In this document: piece by piece, positions 52,259 through 62,288 of the stretch | Numbering within the stretch: position 1 is the first letter of the stretch | Layout: the number at the start of each line of letters is the position of its first letter | Assembly: GCA_021648525.1 (NCBI GenBank) | Contig: JAKISP010000005.1 | Location: 1-64,000, forward strand | Origin: Gammaproteobacteria bacterium | Lineage (GTDB): Bacteria; Pseudomonadota; Gammaproteobacteria; SZUA-140 | Length of the DNA stretch: 64,000 bases | Direction: 5' to 3' | Program-made: the position numbers and the translations under genes | Notes under the pieces: model-generated | Database searches by the model: none | What the model was told of the DNA's origin: nothing | The model's input: only the letters and a program-made list of their open reading frames with translations

Positions 52259-54874
52259 CTAATACTGTTTCTGTAATAATAACTTAAGCTCACTCGCACA
52301 AACCCCTTCACTAAAATAAAAACCCTGAGCCACATCACAATGCTGACTTTTCAGAAATTCCAGTTGCGCCTCGGTTTCGACCCCTTCAGCAATCGTGCTT
52401 AATTTAAGGCTGCGCGCCATTGCAATGATCGCGGTTACAAGCGCGCGGTCATCCGGGTCATCACTGATATCACGTACAAAAGAGCGATCAATCTTCAAGG
52501 TATCAATTGGAAATCGCTTTAAGTAACTCAATGATGAATACCCCGTACCAAAGTCATCCAGCGAAAGCCTCAGTCCCATTTCACTAAGACGGTTCAACAT
52601 ATCATGTACCAGTTGGTGGTTGTCCATCAGTAGCGTCTCTGTAATTTCCAGCTCAAAATCAGTCGGAGCTAACCCTCGTCCAACAATCATCTGCTCAATT
52701 TTATATCCTAACTGTGCATCCCTGAACTGACGGGTCGATAGATTAACCGACATTCTTAAAGGCGATGCTGACAACTGCTGCATGGACTTAAGCTGATCAC
52801 ATGCGGTGTCTAACACCCAGTCACCTACATCTAAAATCAGTCCCGTCTCTTCAAGTACCGGCACAAATTGCTCAGGAGACATTTCGGTAACAGCATCACC
52901 CTCGGACTGAGGAAACCAGCGCAACAAGGCTTCAACACCCACTAGTTCACCACTCGCGATATCTAACTGCGGTTGGTAATAAAGCTCAAATGCCTCATGC
53001 TTAACTGCATTGCGAACTTTTGTTTCAAAGGTGAGACGCTTGTATGCACGCTCTCCCATTTCAGAAGAGTAGAATTCATAACGGTTACGCCCACGCTCTT
53101 TAGCTCGATACATGGCAATATCAGCATTTTTTAACAGCGTATTCACATCATCGCCATCATCAGGACATAACACCACCCCAATGCTGGCAGACATGAACAG
53201 CTCCTGCCCCTCTATGTGTATCGGTGCCGTCAGCGCGGCCTGCACCTTACTTACTATTTGAGTCACTTTATCGTGTGAATGAATTTCAGGTAGCAATACA
53301 ACAAACTCATCACCACCAAAGCGCACAACGGTATCCGATGCGCGTAAGGTTGCCAGCAATATACGCGCAACCTCTTTTATCGCATGGTCACCAACATCAT
53401 GCCCCAGAGTGTCATTGATCATCTTAAATCGATCAAGATCAATAAAAAGAATGGCAACTTGCGAGCCATCTCGCTTGGCACTAGCAATCGCCTGACTCAA
53501 ACGATCCATCATCATCGAACGATTAGGTAACTGGGTTAATGTATCATGATGCGCCATATAACGCAGGCGCTCCTGCGCCTCAATACGGTCAGTAATGTCA
53601 CGACCGGTTGAAATAAAATGAGTAATTTCGCCGCTCAAACTGGTTAACGGCGTGATTCTTTTTTCCTCATAAAATAGAACACCGTCCTTACGTCGATTGA
53701 TCAACACATCATTAAATAGTTTGCCCGACTTAATCGTCGCCCATAGATCTTCATAAAAAGGGCTATCATGCTCTCCTGAATCAATAAAATCAGAACGACG
53801 GCCAATCACCTCTTCGCCCGTGTAACCAGTCAATGCCTCATACGCTGAATTAACGTATTCAACAATCCCGTTACTATCGGTGATCACTACTGAATCCGCT
53901 GTCTGCTGCAGTGCAGTCGAAAGCTTATGCATCCTGGATTCACTTAATTTTCGCTCATTAATATCGGAAATACTGGCACGTAATAACACACCCTCATCAG
54001 AGGGCAGGCGTACCAGGCGAACTTCGCAAACGATACTATTTCCGGCGGCGTCATCAAACAACCACTCAAAAAGGCAAATTTCTCCATCGACTGCACGCAC
54101 TATCTGTTGCTCCATCATATCAGTCGCAGACAAACAGCCATCCAATACCGTGCTAAGTGCTGAGAAGTTCTTATCCATTAAATTGACGCGAGGAGAACCA
54201 AACAGCGATTCAGCATTCAAATTAGCATCAACAAACCGTCCTGACGCCACATCAAAAACCAGAATTGCCTCTGGTGCATGCTCAACCAGGATACGGTATC
54301 GTTCCTCACTTCGACGTGCTGTTTGCAATGCCAACATACCATTGAGTGATTCAGCTAAGCGATTTGCCAGTTCATTAAAGATCATCACCTCATCATCACT
54401 AAAATCATGATGATCTTCACAGTGGTGCAGACCAAGTAACCAGGGCTTACCCATACGGGTCTTTATCACGATAGACAACTGTGTTTTGGTCGAGTAAACC
54501 TCAAGCGCTTCACGTGCAAAAATATCTCGACGCGTATCAATGATAGTCGGCCCAGTCGTGACCAGGAATTGCTCAAAGAGCTGTTGATACACGGGCGTGA
54601 TTGCTGTAGAGGTATTTTCGGCACAGGATCCGGGCCATTGCGGCCGAGTCTTTTCCATTTTAACATCAAAACAAACCGCGTTCGGATCACAGGGATGTAG
54701 CAACCAGGCACGATCACATTCAAAGATACTTAACAATTCATCCAGAGAATTGTTCATCACCTCTTCAATATTTGAAGAGCTATTGCTAGCCTCACTAAAG
54801 CGTTGCAATGAATCGATCAAATCGATATTGATCAGGTTATGATGTTTAAGGGTTTTGTTATTATTTCCGCTCAC
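52259..54874 (-). CDS. GAF-PAS-PAS-GGDEF-EAL protein
   Basis: The 871-residue soluble protein has GAF at about 35-185, PAS at about 195-315 and PAS at about 318-435. GGDEF follows at about 445-605 (RFGGDEFVVLLPE, with RASD five residues upstream as I-site), then EAL at about 620-865 with EALLRW, LEITETLLM, SLDDFGTGYSSLSYL, IDRSFVRD and AEGVE. Both catalytic sites look intact, so it may make and degrade c-di-GMP. Start codon GTG. No membrane segment; the GAF and PAS domains suggest a cytosolic ligand or redox cue. Confidence 0.95.
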   Translation of the reverse strand: MSGNNNKTLKHHNLINIDLIDSLQRFSEASNSSSNIEEVMNNSLDELLSIFECDRAWLLHPCDPNAVCFDVKMEKTRPQWPGSCAENTSTAITPVYQQLFEQFLVTTGPTIIDTRRDIFAREALEVYSTKTQLSIVIKTRMGKPWLLGLHHCEDHHDFSDDEVMIFNELANRLAESLNGMLALQTARRSEERYRILVEHAPEAILVFDVASGRFVDANLNAESLFGSPRVNLMDKNFSALSTVLDGCLSATDMMEQQIVRAVDGEICLFEWLFDDAAGNSIVCEVRLVRLPSDEGVLLRASISDINERKLSESRMHKLSTALQQTADSVVITDSNGIVEYVNSAYEALTGYTGEEVIGRRSDFIDSGEHDSPFYEDLWATIKSGKLFNDVLINRRKDGVLFYEEKRITPLTSLSGEITHFISTGRDITDRIEAQERLRYMAHHDTLTQLPNRSMMMDRLSQAIASAKRDGSQVAILFIDLDRFKMINDTLGHDVGDHAIKEVARILLATLRASDTVVRFGGDEFVVLLPEIHSHDKVTQIVSKVQAALTAPIHIEGQELFMSASIGVVLCPDDGDDVNTLLKNADIAMYRAKERGRNRYEFYSSEMGERAYKRLTFETKVRNAVKHEAFELYYQPQLDIASGELVGVEALLRWFPQSEGDAVTEMSPEQFVPVLEETGLILDVGDWVLDTACDQLKSMQQLSASPLRMSVNLSTRQFRDAQLGYKIEQMIVGRGLAPTDFELEITETLLMDNHQLVHDMLNRLSEMGLRLSLDDFGTGYSSLSYLKRFPIDTLKIDRSFVRDISDDPDDRALVTAIIAMARSLKLSTIAEGVETEAQLEFLKSQHCDVAQGFYFSEGVCASELKLLLQKQY

Positions 54875-54961
54875 CTAATACCTATACCAGCAACGATGTA
54901 CAGCTAACAAAGTTACCATAAAAAGGGATTCAAGCGCCAACAATAAGACGCATGAAAAATA

Positions 54962-55732
54962 TTATTTTTTTCGTGCAAATACCCAATCACGCTCACTCGA
55001 CAGTGCTGCATTAAAACGATAACCATCTTCACAAAACTGTTTAATGGCTTCAGGCTCAACAATACGATTTTTAATGATATAGCGGCTTAACATACCTCGC
55101 GCCTTCTTAGCATAAACCCCCAGCACTTTATAATCGCCATTTTTGTACTCTTTAAAGTGCGGTGTAATTATCTCTGCCTGCAGTAGCTTTGGCTTAATCA
55201 CTTTAAAGTACTCATTCGATGCAAGGTTGATCAAGTATTGTTTTCCTTTTCCTTGAAACTGATCGTTTAAATTTTCGGTAACACGATTGCCCCAGAATTC
55301 ATACAGATTTTTACCGCGTTCAGTATCAATCTTGCGCCCCATCTCAAGGCGATATGGCAACATCAAATCAAGCGGTCGCAACACACCATAAAGACCCGAC
55401 AGTATTCTCAGGTGCTGCTGTGCAAATGCCAGATCATCCTCGCTCATGGTAAAAGCATCCAGCCCAACATAGACATCACCTTTAAACGCCAGCATCGCCT
55501 GGCGCGCATGCTTTGGTGTGAAGGGCCGACGCCATTTTTTAAAGCGCTCAACATTAAGCATGGCAATTTTTTCACTAACGGCCATCAATGTTTTCACATC
55601 ATCAACCGAATACTTTCGTGCACGCTTCACCAGCTGTGCCGCATCATCCAGATAATCTGGCATGGTATGCACACGAGTAGGTAAGGAAGTCTCGTAATCG
55701 AGGGTCTTGGCGGGGGAAATCACTAACAACAT
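54962..55732 (-). CDS. yaaA: Peroxide stress protein YaaA
   Basis: The 256-residue product matches YaaA (DUF328/UPF0246): MLLVISPAKTLDYETSLPTR, RPFTPKHARQAMLAFKGDVY, LRILSGLYGVLRPLDLMLPY, RLEMG and EYFKVIKP. In E. coli it lowers free intracellular iron during hydrogen peroxide stress and binds DNA. It is a stand-alone gene ended by a hairpin terminator. Confidence 0.95.
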   Translation of the reverse strand: MLLVISPAKTLDYETSLPTRVHTMPDYLDDAAQLVKRARKYSVDDVKTLMAVSEKIAMLNVERFKKWRRPFTPKHARQAMLAFKGDVYVGLDAFTMSEDDLAFAQQHLRILSGLYGVLRPLDLMLPYRLEMGRKIDTERGKNLYEFWGNRVTENLNDQFQGKGKQYLINLASNEYFKVIKPKLLQAEIITPHFKEYKNGDYKVLGVYAKKARGMLSRYIIKNRIVEPEAIKQFCEDGYRFNAALSSERDWVFARKK

Positions 55733-55783
55733 AACAATTCACTCATGAGTAACCAATGGTATTATGAGGCCTTAAGGCTAAAC

Positions 55784-55813
55784 TAAAAAAGCCAGCGATT
55801 AAGCTGGCTTTTC
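55784..55813. terminator. Bidirectional-type hairpin
   Basis: GCCAGC (55791-55796) pairs with GCTGGC (55803-55808) and is flanked by A6 on one side and T4 on the other. It lies between the yaaA promoter region and the end of the DUF3817 gene, so its main job should be to end the minus-strand DUF3817 transcript. Confidence 0.8.
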
Positions 55814-55837
55814 AGTGAGCCTGTAAACAATTCTATG

Positions 55838-56140
55838 TTACGCCATTTCAGGCGAAGGCTTTGTCGGTATTTCACGCAGTTTCTTCTCAAGATAAAAACA
55901 GACAAAAGGTGTTATTCCCGCCAGTAAAATTAAACCCGAGGTACTATCCGGCAATTTATGGCGCTGCATCAACATCGTTGCAGAGCCCACATAAAGCATA
56001 AAAAGCATACCGTGCGCCCAGCCCATTACCGTGACCGCCTCTGGCACACCCAAATAGTACTTGGCTGGCATTGCTACAAACAACAGCAACAGAAACGAAA
56101 TCCCCTCGACCATACTGATAATTCTAAATGTTCTAAGCAT
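55838..56140 (-). CDS. DUF3817 small membrane protein
   Basis: The 100-residue inner-membrane protein has three predicted helices: ISMVEGISFLLLLFVAMPAK, TVMGWAHGMLFMLYVGSATM and GLILLAGITPFVCFYLEKKL. The pattern (R..ExxSFLLLLxxAMPxKY, GWAHGxLFxLY) is typical of DUF3817/YdzA-like proteins, of unknown function. A terminator follows. Confidence 0.88.
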   Translation of the reverse strand: MLRTFRIISMVEGISFLLLLFVAMPAKYYLGVPEAVTVMGWAHGMLFMLYVGSATMLMQRHKLPDSTSGLILLAGITPFVCFYLEKKLREIPTKPSPEMA

Positions 56141-56365
56141 AATAATTGTCGTCTTACTGATAATTCTCGATTAACGCATGACGCTGACTTCCCCGCTAAA
56201 TCCAGTTCAACCACGCCGCCCCTCACCCTCCAGTGAAGTTCCATCCTAAAGGTTGCCAGCAGTAATATCAAATCAATACCTACAGCCATATTAATCGATT
56301 GATTTAACTGTGATTTAAGCTAATTTTACCGATGAAATAGTGATCCTTTGAGCATTTTTATACAA

Positions 56366-56388
56366 CAAAAAACCCGCCGCAGCGGGTT
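56366..56388 (-). terminator. Rho-independent terminator of the aminotransferase gene
   Basis: AACCCGC (56371-56377) pairs with GCGGGTT (56382-56388) over a 4-nt loop. Read on the minus strand it is followed by a run of T, about 30 bp past the stop codon. Confidence 0.9.
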
Positions 56389-56417
56389 CTTCAGGATAGA
56401 GTAAAACAACAACAGCG

Positions 56418-57602
56418 TTATGCAGCCGCCAACACTCGCTCTGCAGCCCCAACTGCCACACCACGCTCATAGTTAGCGCCCACACGCCCCAGCACATCTT
56501 CCAGCGCCGCCAGACAAAGTAGAACATTACGTGAATTACAGGCGTGCCCCATCAAACCAATCCGCCACACCTTACCGGCCATCACGCCAAGACCCGCACC
56601 AATTTCAAGACTATAGTCTCGTAGTAATGCAGCCCGTACTGCGGCATCATCCACTCCGTCTGGAATGGTAACCGCATTTAATTGAGGCAAACGGTGTGCC
56701 TCGTCAACCACAAAACTCAGCCCCATTGATTCCAGTCCTGCGCACAGCGCAAGGTGATGCTTTTGATGACGCGCCCACGAATTCTCAATCCCTTCATCCT
56801 GCAAAATCACTAACGCCTCATGCAGACCATAAAGTGCGTTAACAGGTGCAGTATGGTGATATGCACGCTTGCCACCGCTCCCCCAGTAACCCATTACCAG
56901 GTTAAGATCGAGGAACCAGCTCTGAACCCTGGTTTGACGATTTCGAATTTTCTCCAGCGCCGCCTCACTAAAGCTCACTGGCGACAGGCCCGGCGTGCAT
57001 GAAAGACACTTCTGAGTACCAGAGTAGATCGCATCGATCTTCCACTCATCCACCTTCACCTCCGTACCACCGAGCGAAGTGACCGCATCCACGATCGTTA
57101 GACAACCGTATTGGTGGGCTATCTTAACCAGCGTCTTCGCATCGGACTGAGCGCCTGTAGAGGTCTCAGCATGTACAAAAGCAACTATCTTTGTATCGGA
57201 ATTCGCTTTCAGCGCATCCTCCAGCTTTTGCGGGTCAACCGCATCACCCCACTTATCTTCGACCATCACAGCCACCCCACCGCAGCGCTCAACATTCTCT
57301 TTCATGCGACCACCGAAGACACCATTTTGACAGACAATCACTTTGTCACCAGGCTCTACCAGATTAGTAAAACAGGTCTCCATGCCAGCTGATCCCGGTG
57401 CCGATACTGGCATGGTCAATTCATTTTCGGTCTGAAAAGCGTATTTCAGCAGCCCCTTCACTTCATCCATCATGCCAATAAAAGCGGGATCCAGGTGACC
57501 GATGGTTGGACGAGACATCGCCTCAAGAATGCGCGGGTTGACGTCAGAAGGGCCAGGGCCCATCAATGTGCGTTGCGGTGGATGAAACGAGCCTACTGTC
57601 AT
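56418..57602 (-). CDS. Class V aminotransferase (alanine/serine-glyoxylate type)
   Basis: The 394-residue PLP enzyme has LMGPGPSDVNPRILEAMSRP, the early SAPGSAGMETCFTNLVEPGD, the Asp of IVDAVTSLGG that binds the PLP ring nitrogen, and the Schiff-base Lys in SGTQKCLSCTPGLSP. C-terminal GKVWRIGLMGHACNSRNV is typical of alanine-glyoxylate/serine-glyoxylate aminotransferases. It transfers an amino group to glyoxylate to give glycine; whether the donor is Ala or Ser is uncertain. Single-gene unit. Confidence 0.92.
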   Translation of the reverse strand: MTVGSFHPPQRTLMGPGPSDVNPRILEAMSRPTIGHLDPAFIGMMDEVKGLLKYAFQTENELTMPVSAPGSAGMETCFTNLVEPGDKVIVCQNGVFGGRMKENVERCGGVAVMVEDKWGDAVDPQKLEDALKANSDTKIVAFVHAETSTGAQSDAKTLVKIAHQYGCLTIVDAVTSLGGTEVKVDEWKIDAIYSGTQKCLSCTPGLSPVSFSEAALEKIRNRQTRVQSWFLDLNLVMGYWGSGGKRAYHHTAPVNALYGLHEALVILQDEGIENSWARHQKHHLALCAGLESMGLSFVVDEAHRLPQLNAVTIPDGVDDAAVRAALLRDYSLEIGAGLGVMAGKVWRIGLMGHACNSRNVLLCLAALEDVLGRVGANYERGVAVGAAERVLAAA

Positions 57603-57756
57603 AACGGTTCCTTACAGTGAATAATATCGAGATTAACCAAGCTTAACGGTCAGGCTTTATAGCGTAAAGCTAAGCTAAGTACAAATGGTAATTTGAAAAC
57701 CAAACACTAAAATTCGATAATTAAAATTAAATAACCGTTATAAATTTTTGATTTTA

Positions 57757-58326
57757 TTAATTTTCTTTAATCAACTCATGCAGATAAGTATAGAGCTGGC
57801 GAGCGGCCCTCGGTGGCTTCTGCCGCTCACTCTCTTTATTGGCATTGCGTGCCAACTGACGCAGACGCTGTCGATCCACCTCAGGAAAACGCGTCACAAC
57901 GGCTTCCATAACCGCATTATCACTGGCGATCAAACCATCACGCCACTGCTCCACCTCATGGTGCCAGCGCACCTCATCGCGGTGCGGCTGGTAGAGGTTT
58001 TCCAGCCCCTTGCGGATTACCTCCTCGTCATCATATTCTGTAATCAACGCCGCAATACGGGTCAGTTGGCGCTGGAGTGCACGACGCGTAAAACGTTGCC
58101 CATCGCGCACCGCGTCGAGCGTCTCTTCACTCAAGGGCAGCCTGGCAAGCCGCGCCTCACTTAACGCAACCAATTCCTCACCAAGATCACGCCGCCCTTG
58201 CTGCTCACGCTTGAGCTGGGAACGACTTTTTTCCTCTCCCTCAAATTCATCATCAACAGCAAGCTGCTCTCCCTCTTCTTCATCGAGGAAAGCTTCAATA
58301 TCAAAACCACGCTTTTTTTTAGCCAT
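57757..58326 (-). CDS. darP: Ribosome biogenesis factor DarP/YjgA (DUF615)
   Basis: The 189-residue basic/acidic protein has an N-terminal KKRGFDIEAFLDEEEGEQ, central KREQQGRRDLGEELVALSEA, and QRQLTRIAALITEYDDEEVI, matching the YjgA family. In E. coli it binds the late 50S precursor and assists 23S rRNA maturation. The start is the ATG at 58326. The gene is alone. Confidence 0.92.
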   Translation of the reverse strand: MAKKKRGFDIEAFLDEEEGEQLAVDDEFEGEEKSRSQLKREQQGRRDLGEELVALSEARLARLPLSEETLDAVRDGQRFTRRALQRQLTRIAALITEYDDEEVIRKGLENLYQPHRDEVRWHHEVEQWRDGLIASDNAVMEAVVTRFPEVDRQRLRQLARNANKESERQKPPRAARQLYTYLHELIKEN

Positions 58327-58384
58327 AAATAACCAGAATACAAATTAAGTTAAAACCATAAATAATTGATATGTCAATTATAAA

Positions 58385-59305
58385 TCAAACACCAAGCAAC
58401 ATAAACCAGAAAGGCAGCGTCAACATACTTAACAACGTTGAAAGCGTTACCATAGCAGCAAACATCGCCGTGTCCAGGCCATAGCGATCACAAATCACCA
58501 TTCCCAACACCATACAGGGCATCGCCCCCTCCAGTACCAACGCAGTCAGGTGGTCACCTGAAAACCCCAGCAAACTGCCCATCCCCCACACCACCAACGG
58601 CATTACCATTAACTGAATCAACAGCACCGGCACCATCACTGGAACCCGCTTCAGGCGCAGTGTATCCCAACGCAGACTCATCCCGAGTGATATCAGCATC
58701 AATGTCACTACCCCATTGCCAAGGGTGTCGAGGAAATTTTCGACAGGCGAGACCATCGGCACACCTGCAACATTCAACACCACTGCCGCCATCGCCGCCC
58801 AGATAGGCGGTACTTTAAGTAACGCCATCAGCGGGTTTTCATCGCCACCCTGCTCGTCACTACGGTAATAACGTGCAATCAAAATACCCGCCGTCAGCAA
58901 CAATGGCGTACTCGCAAAAAGGTCATACTGGATCGCCGTACCGCGCGCCCACTCGCCAAATGTCGCCTCCAGCACCGGTAACCCCAGATAGGTAGCATTC
59001 GGAAAGCCCGCCGCAATAATCGCCGCACCAATAAATGCAGAATCGTTGAAACGTCGATAACAGAGCCACGCAAGTAACAGGCTAATCAGAATACCAACCA
59101 TTGCCGCCACTGAAATTTTCAGCGATTCCACCCCCAACGGCGCCTGCCACAAAACCAACAGCACCAACGCTGGTAGCAGCAGATAATAGACCAGTGAAGT
59201 GAGCGCAAGTCGCAAGGCATCAACACTGACACCACCCGGGGTGATAGCACGCCATAGCACACCACAGGCGATTAACGCTGCCATTTGAATCAGAACATCG
59301 AACAT
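58385..59305 (-). CDS. AEC-family transporter (auxin efflux carrier-like)
   Basis: The 306-residue inner-membrane protein with about ten hydrophobic helices in two halves: ALTSLVYYLLLPALVLLVLW, SVAAMVGILISLLLAWLCYR, AAGFPNATYLGLPVLEATFG with the crossover Gly/Pro, and a second half ending MFAAMVTLSTLLSMLTLPFW. Members export or take up small organic acids such as malate or malonate. Substrate unknown. It is a single gene downstream of panD. Confidence 0.9.
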   Translation of the reverse strand: MFDVLIQMAALIACGVLWRAITPGGVSVDALRLALTSLVYYLLLPALVLLVLWQAPLGVESLKISVAAMVGILISLLLAWLCYRRFNDSAFIGAAIIAAGFPNATYLGLPVLEATFGEWARGTAIQYDLFASTPLLLTAGILIARYYRSDEQGGDENPLMALLKVPPIWAAMAAVVLNVAGVPMVSPVENFLDTLGNGVVTLMLISLGMSLRWDTLRLKRVPVMVPVLLIQLMVMPLVVWGMGSLLGFSGDHLTALVLEGAMPCMVLGMVICDRYGLDTAMFAAMVTLSTLLSMLTLPFWFMLLGV

Positions 59306-59411
59306 AAGGTAGAAGTTTTCGAGTAAGCCAGCAGGTCTGCCTTACTCAACTAGCACGTTAATCCTGCACCATGAAGGGAAACAACACTAATTAGAAATGA
59401 GCAGCTTGCGC

Positions 59412-59792
59412 TCAGGCAACCTGTGGCGGAATACTGTTACGACAGTGAGTGACGTTATTCTCTTCATCACAATAAACCAGCGTTGGCTTAAAATTAACCA
59501 GTTCCTGCTGACTCAGCGAAACATAAGAACAGATAATCACACGGTGACCAGGGTCAGCTTTGTGTGCCGCGGCACCATTCACAGAGATGATTTTAGAACC
59601 GGCATCGGCACGAATCGCATAGGTGACAAAACGCTCACCGTTATCAATATTATAGATCTGAATCTGTTCGTATTCACGGATACCAGCACGATCTAACAGA
59701 TCACTGTCTATTGCACATGAACCTTCATACTCAAGCTCTGCGTGCGTGACACAGGCGCGATGAAGTTTTGCATTTAACATCGTTTGCTGCAT
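59412..59792 (-). CDS. panD: Aspartate 1-decarboxylase precursor
   Basis: The 126-residue product with EYEGSCAID: self-cleavage between Gly24 and Ser25 gives the pyruvoyl group. [20 protein letters not shown] and [14 protein letters not shown] are the conserved core. It makes beta-alanine for pantothenate. It follows panC by 110 bp in the pathway block panB-panC-panD. Confidence 0.97.
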   Translation of the reverse strand: MQQTMLNAKLHRACVTHAELEYEGSCAIDSDLLDRAGIREYEQIQIYNIDNGERFVTYAIRADAGSKIISVNGAAAHKADPGHRVIICSYVSLSQQELVNFKPTLVYCDEENNVTHCRNSIPPQVA

Positions 59793-59902
59793 TGCTCTAA
59801 CTTATCCTCACTAAAACAGACCTATCGTTGCTAAAGTCAGTCATCGAAAAAACAGACCGATAACGGAGTTGACGCACATTTTAACATATAAATCGGCGCT
59901 AA

Positions 59903-60757
59903 CTACCCCAAATTCAAGCGAATATTGTCAATCAAACGTGCTTTTCCTAACCACGCAGCGGCAACAATAACCAGATCTTGAGTACTAGCCTCTGCCAGGA
60001 CAAGGTCCTGAACACTGCGCACACTAAAATATTCCGGCCTGAAACCTGTCGCCTGTAACGTCTGCTGTGCCTGCGCCTCAATCTCAGCGATACTCTCGTC
60101 GCCATTTTCCAGTTGCAATTTCGCCTGTACCAACACCTTATATAGTAATGGAGCCTGCTGTCGCTCTTCAACACTCAAATAACCATTACGGGAACTCATC
60201 GCTAGCCCATCACTTTCTCGCTCCGTCGGCACACCAATTATTTCAACTGGAAAACAGAGCTCATTCACCATTCGGCGAATCACCATCAACTGCTGAAAGT
60301 CCTTCTCGCCAAACACCGCCACATCAGCCTGCACGATATTAAAAAACTTCGCAACTACGGTGGCAACACCCACAAAATGCCCTGGTCGACAGGCACCGCA
60401 CAATATATCCGAAAGCCCCGGCACAATCACTTCGCTATTTTGTTGATGCCCCCCTGGATAAACCATCTCAACCGATGGTAAAAACAGCATATCAATACCC
60501 ACCGCCTTCAACTTCGCTTCATCTTGCGCTAGCGTATTCGGGTAGGCAGCAAAATCATCCTTATCATTAAACTGCATTGGGTTAACAAAGATACTGACGA
60601 CCACACGGTCTCCGTGTTGACGCGCATGCTCAACCAGTCGCAGATGGCCCTGATGCAGATTCCCCATCGTCGCTACAAAAACAATCCGTTCACCTGCTAT
60701 GCGCCATGCATGCAACTGCTGACGGGTATCGTTGATTGTATTAAAACGTAGCATCAA
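59903..60757 (-). CDS. panC: Pantothenate synthetase (pantoate-beta-alanine ligase)
   Basis: The 284-residue product has ATMGNLHQGHLRLVEHA (HxGH ATP motif), VSIFVNPMQFNDKDDFAAYP, CGACRPGHFVGVATVVAKFF and VFGEKDFQQLMVIRRMV, and SRNGYLS, all PanC signatures. It joins pantoate and beta-alanine through pantoyl-adenylate. It lies between panB (24 bp upstream) and panD. Confidence 0.97.
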   Translation of the reverse strand: MMLRFNTINDTRQQLHAWRIAGERIVFVATMGNLHQGHLRLVEHARQHGDRVVVSIFVNPMQFNDKDDFAAYPNTLAQDEAKLKAVGIDMLFLPSVEMVYPGGHQQNSEVIVPGLSDILCGACRPGHFVGVATVVAKFFNIVQADVAVFGEKDFQQLMVIRRMVNELCFPVEIIGVPTERESDGLAMSSRNGYLSVEERQQAPLLYKVLVQAKLQLENGDESIAEIEAQAQQTLQATGFRPEYFSVRSVQDLVLAEASTQDLVIVAAAWLGKARLIDNIRLNLG

Positions 60758-60781
60758 ACCAATCCAGTATTAAATTAGGCA

Positions 60782-61579
60782 TTAAGCAATGATCTGCTCA
60801 GCAGCAGGAAATTCACCCGATTTCACCTGCCTTGAATACTCCGCAACCGCAGCCTCAACCGACTCAGCACCTGCTAAAAAATTTTTTGAAAAACTCGGGC
60901 GCTTACCCGGCGTGATCCCCAGCAAGTCATAAAGCACCAGCACCTGGCTATCACAATCAGCACCAGCACCAATGCCAATCACAGGAATCGTTAGCTGCTC
61001 ACTGATCTCTTTTGCGAGGGCCGCAGGGACACATTCCAGCACTAAAAGCTCAGCGCCTGCAGATTCCAGTAACAACGCATCCTCAACCAGGCGTTTCGCA
61101 GAGGCCTCATCACGCCCTTGCACGCGATAGCTACCCAACTTGTTAATCGACTGAGGCAGTAGACCCAAATGGCTACAAACAGGGATGCCACGTTCACTCA
61201 GTAAACGCACAATATCCGCAATCACCGCGCCGCCTTCGAGCTTCACCACTTGCGCACCGCCCTCTTTCATCAGACGCGCCGCATTGACAAGCGCGAGTTC
61301 AGGTGTCGCATCAGACATAAACGGCATATCAGCGATCAGCAGTGTATTACGACTCCCCTGTCGCACACAGCGGGTGTGATAAATCGTCTCATCAATGGTC
61401 ACCGGCACGGTAGTTGAGTTCCCCTGAACTACCATGCCGAGTGAATCACCGACCAGAATTGCTTCAACACCAGCGGACTCAAGAATCGATGAAAAACTTG
61501 CGTCGTAAGCCGTTAATGTCGCAAATTTTTCACCTCGTTTTTTCATCGCACGCAAAGTAGACAGGGTAATAGCTGACAT
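60782..61579 (-). CDS. panB: 3-methyl-2-oxobutanoate hydroxymethyltransferase
   Basis: The 265-residue TIM-barrel enzyme begins ITLSTLRAMKKRGEKFATLT, then LVGDSLGMVVQGNSTTVPVT, MPFMSDATPELALVNAARLM, AQVVKLEGG, VCSHLGLLPQS and VIGIGAGADCDSQVLVLYDL. It makes ketopantoate from 2-oxoisovalerate and methylene-tetrahydrofolate. First of the panBCD set; the kinase gene ends 38 bp upstream. Confidence 0.97.
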   Translation of the reverse strand: MSAITLSTLRAMKKRGEKFATLTAYDASFSSILESAGVEAILVGDSLGMVVQGNSTTVPVTIDETIYHTRCVRQGSRNTLLIADMPFMSDATPELALVNAARLMKEGGAQVVKLEGGAVIADIVRLLSERGIPVCSHLGLLPQSINKLGSYRVQGRDEASAKRLVEDALLLESAGAELLVLECVPAALAKEISEQLTIPVIGIGAGADCDSQVLVLYDLLGITPGKRPSFSKNFLAGAESVEAAVAEYSRQVKSGEFPAAEQIIA

Positions 61580-61616
61580 AATGAGATTCCTCGCTTAACC
61601 TTTAAATCAAGGCCTT

Positions 61617-62288
61617 TTAGAACTTCAAGGGTAACGGATTAAAATAGTGACGGCCACTACTCATGGTACAGATCCGCTCTAACAGAGACTCATAGTCCTG
61701 TTCATTAGCCGCTGGATCAAACTCAGCTGCGTTCACAATCAATAGTGGTGACGCACTGTAATAGTGAAACAGGCGCGCATAAGATTCCACCACTTTTTTC
61801 AGGTAGTCAGGCTGGATCAAGCGCTCTTGCCGCAGACCGCGTTTAAGAATACGTTCCATCAACACCTCAATCGGCGCTTGCAGATAGATCACCAGATCCG
61901 GACTCGGCGCATCCAGCACCATTTGACTATAGATCTGGTCATAGAGGCGCAGCTCGTCATCATCAAGGGTAATCTGCGCAAAAAGGCGATCTTTTTCAAT
62001 GAGAAAATCTGCCACGCGTACCTCACGAAAGATATCCCCCTGGCGTAGCGCTTCCATTTGCCGTACCCGCTGGAATAGAAAAAAGAGCTGGGTCTGTAGT
62101 GCGGCACTTTTCGGGTTTTGATAAAAGCGCTCAAGAAAAGGGTTTTGATCCGCACCTTCCAATAGCAACTCAGTATTAAAAGTAGAGGCTAGTTTTTTTG
62201 CCAGGCTGGTTTTACCGACGCCGATAGGCCCTTCAACAACAATATAATCAGGAGGCGTTCTCAACACTGCTCTCTCCACGATCATCAT
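61617..62288 (-). CDS. Deoxynucleoside kinase
   Basis: The 223-residue product has the P-loop VVEGPIGVGKTSLAKKLA at about 17-34, LEGADQNPFLERFYQNPKSA, DFLIEKDRLFAQITLDDDEL, PDLVIYLQAPIEVLMERILK and a C-terminal lid. It is the dGK/dAK-like deoxynucleoside kinase group that neighbours folK and pan genes in many Gammaproteobacteria. The nucleoside preference is unknown. It overlaps folK by 41 nt, so translation is probably coupled. Confidence 0.88.
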   Translation of the reverse strand: MMIVERAVLRTPPDYIVVEGPIGVGKTSLAKKLASTFNTELLLEGADQNPFLERFYQNPKSAALQTQLFFLFQRVRQMEALRQGDIFREVRVADFLIEKDRLFAQITLDDDELRLYDQIYSQMVLDAPSPDLVIYLQAPIEVLMERILKRGLRQERLIQPDYLKKVVESYARLFHYYSASPLLIVNAAEFDPAANEQDYESLLERICTMSSGRHYFNPLPLKF

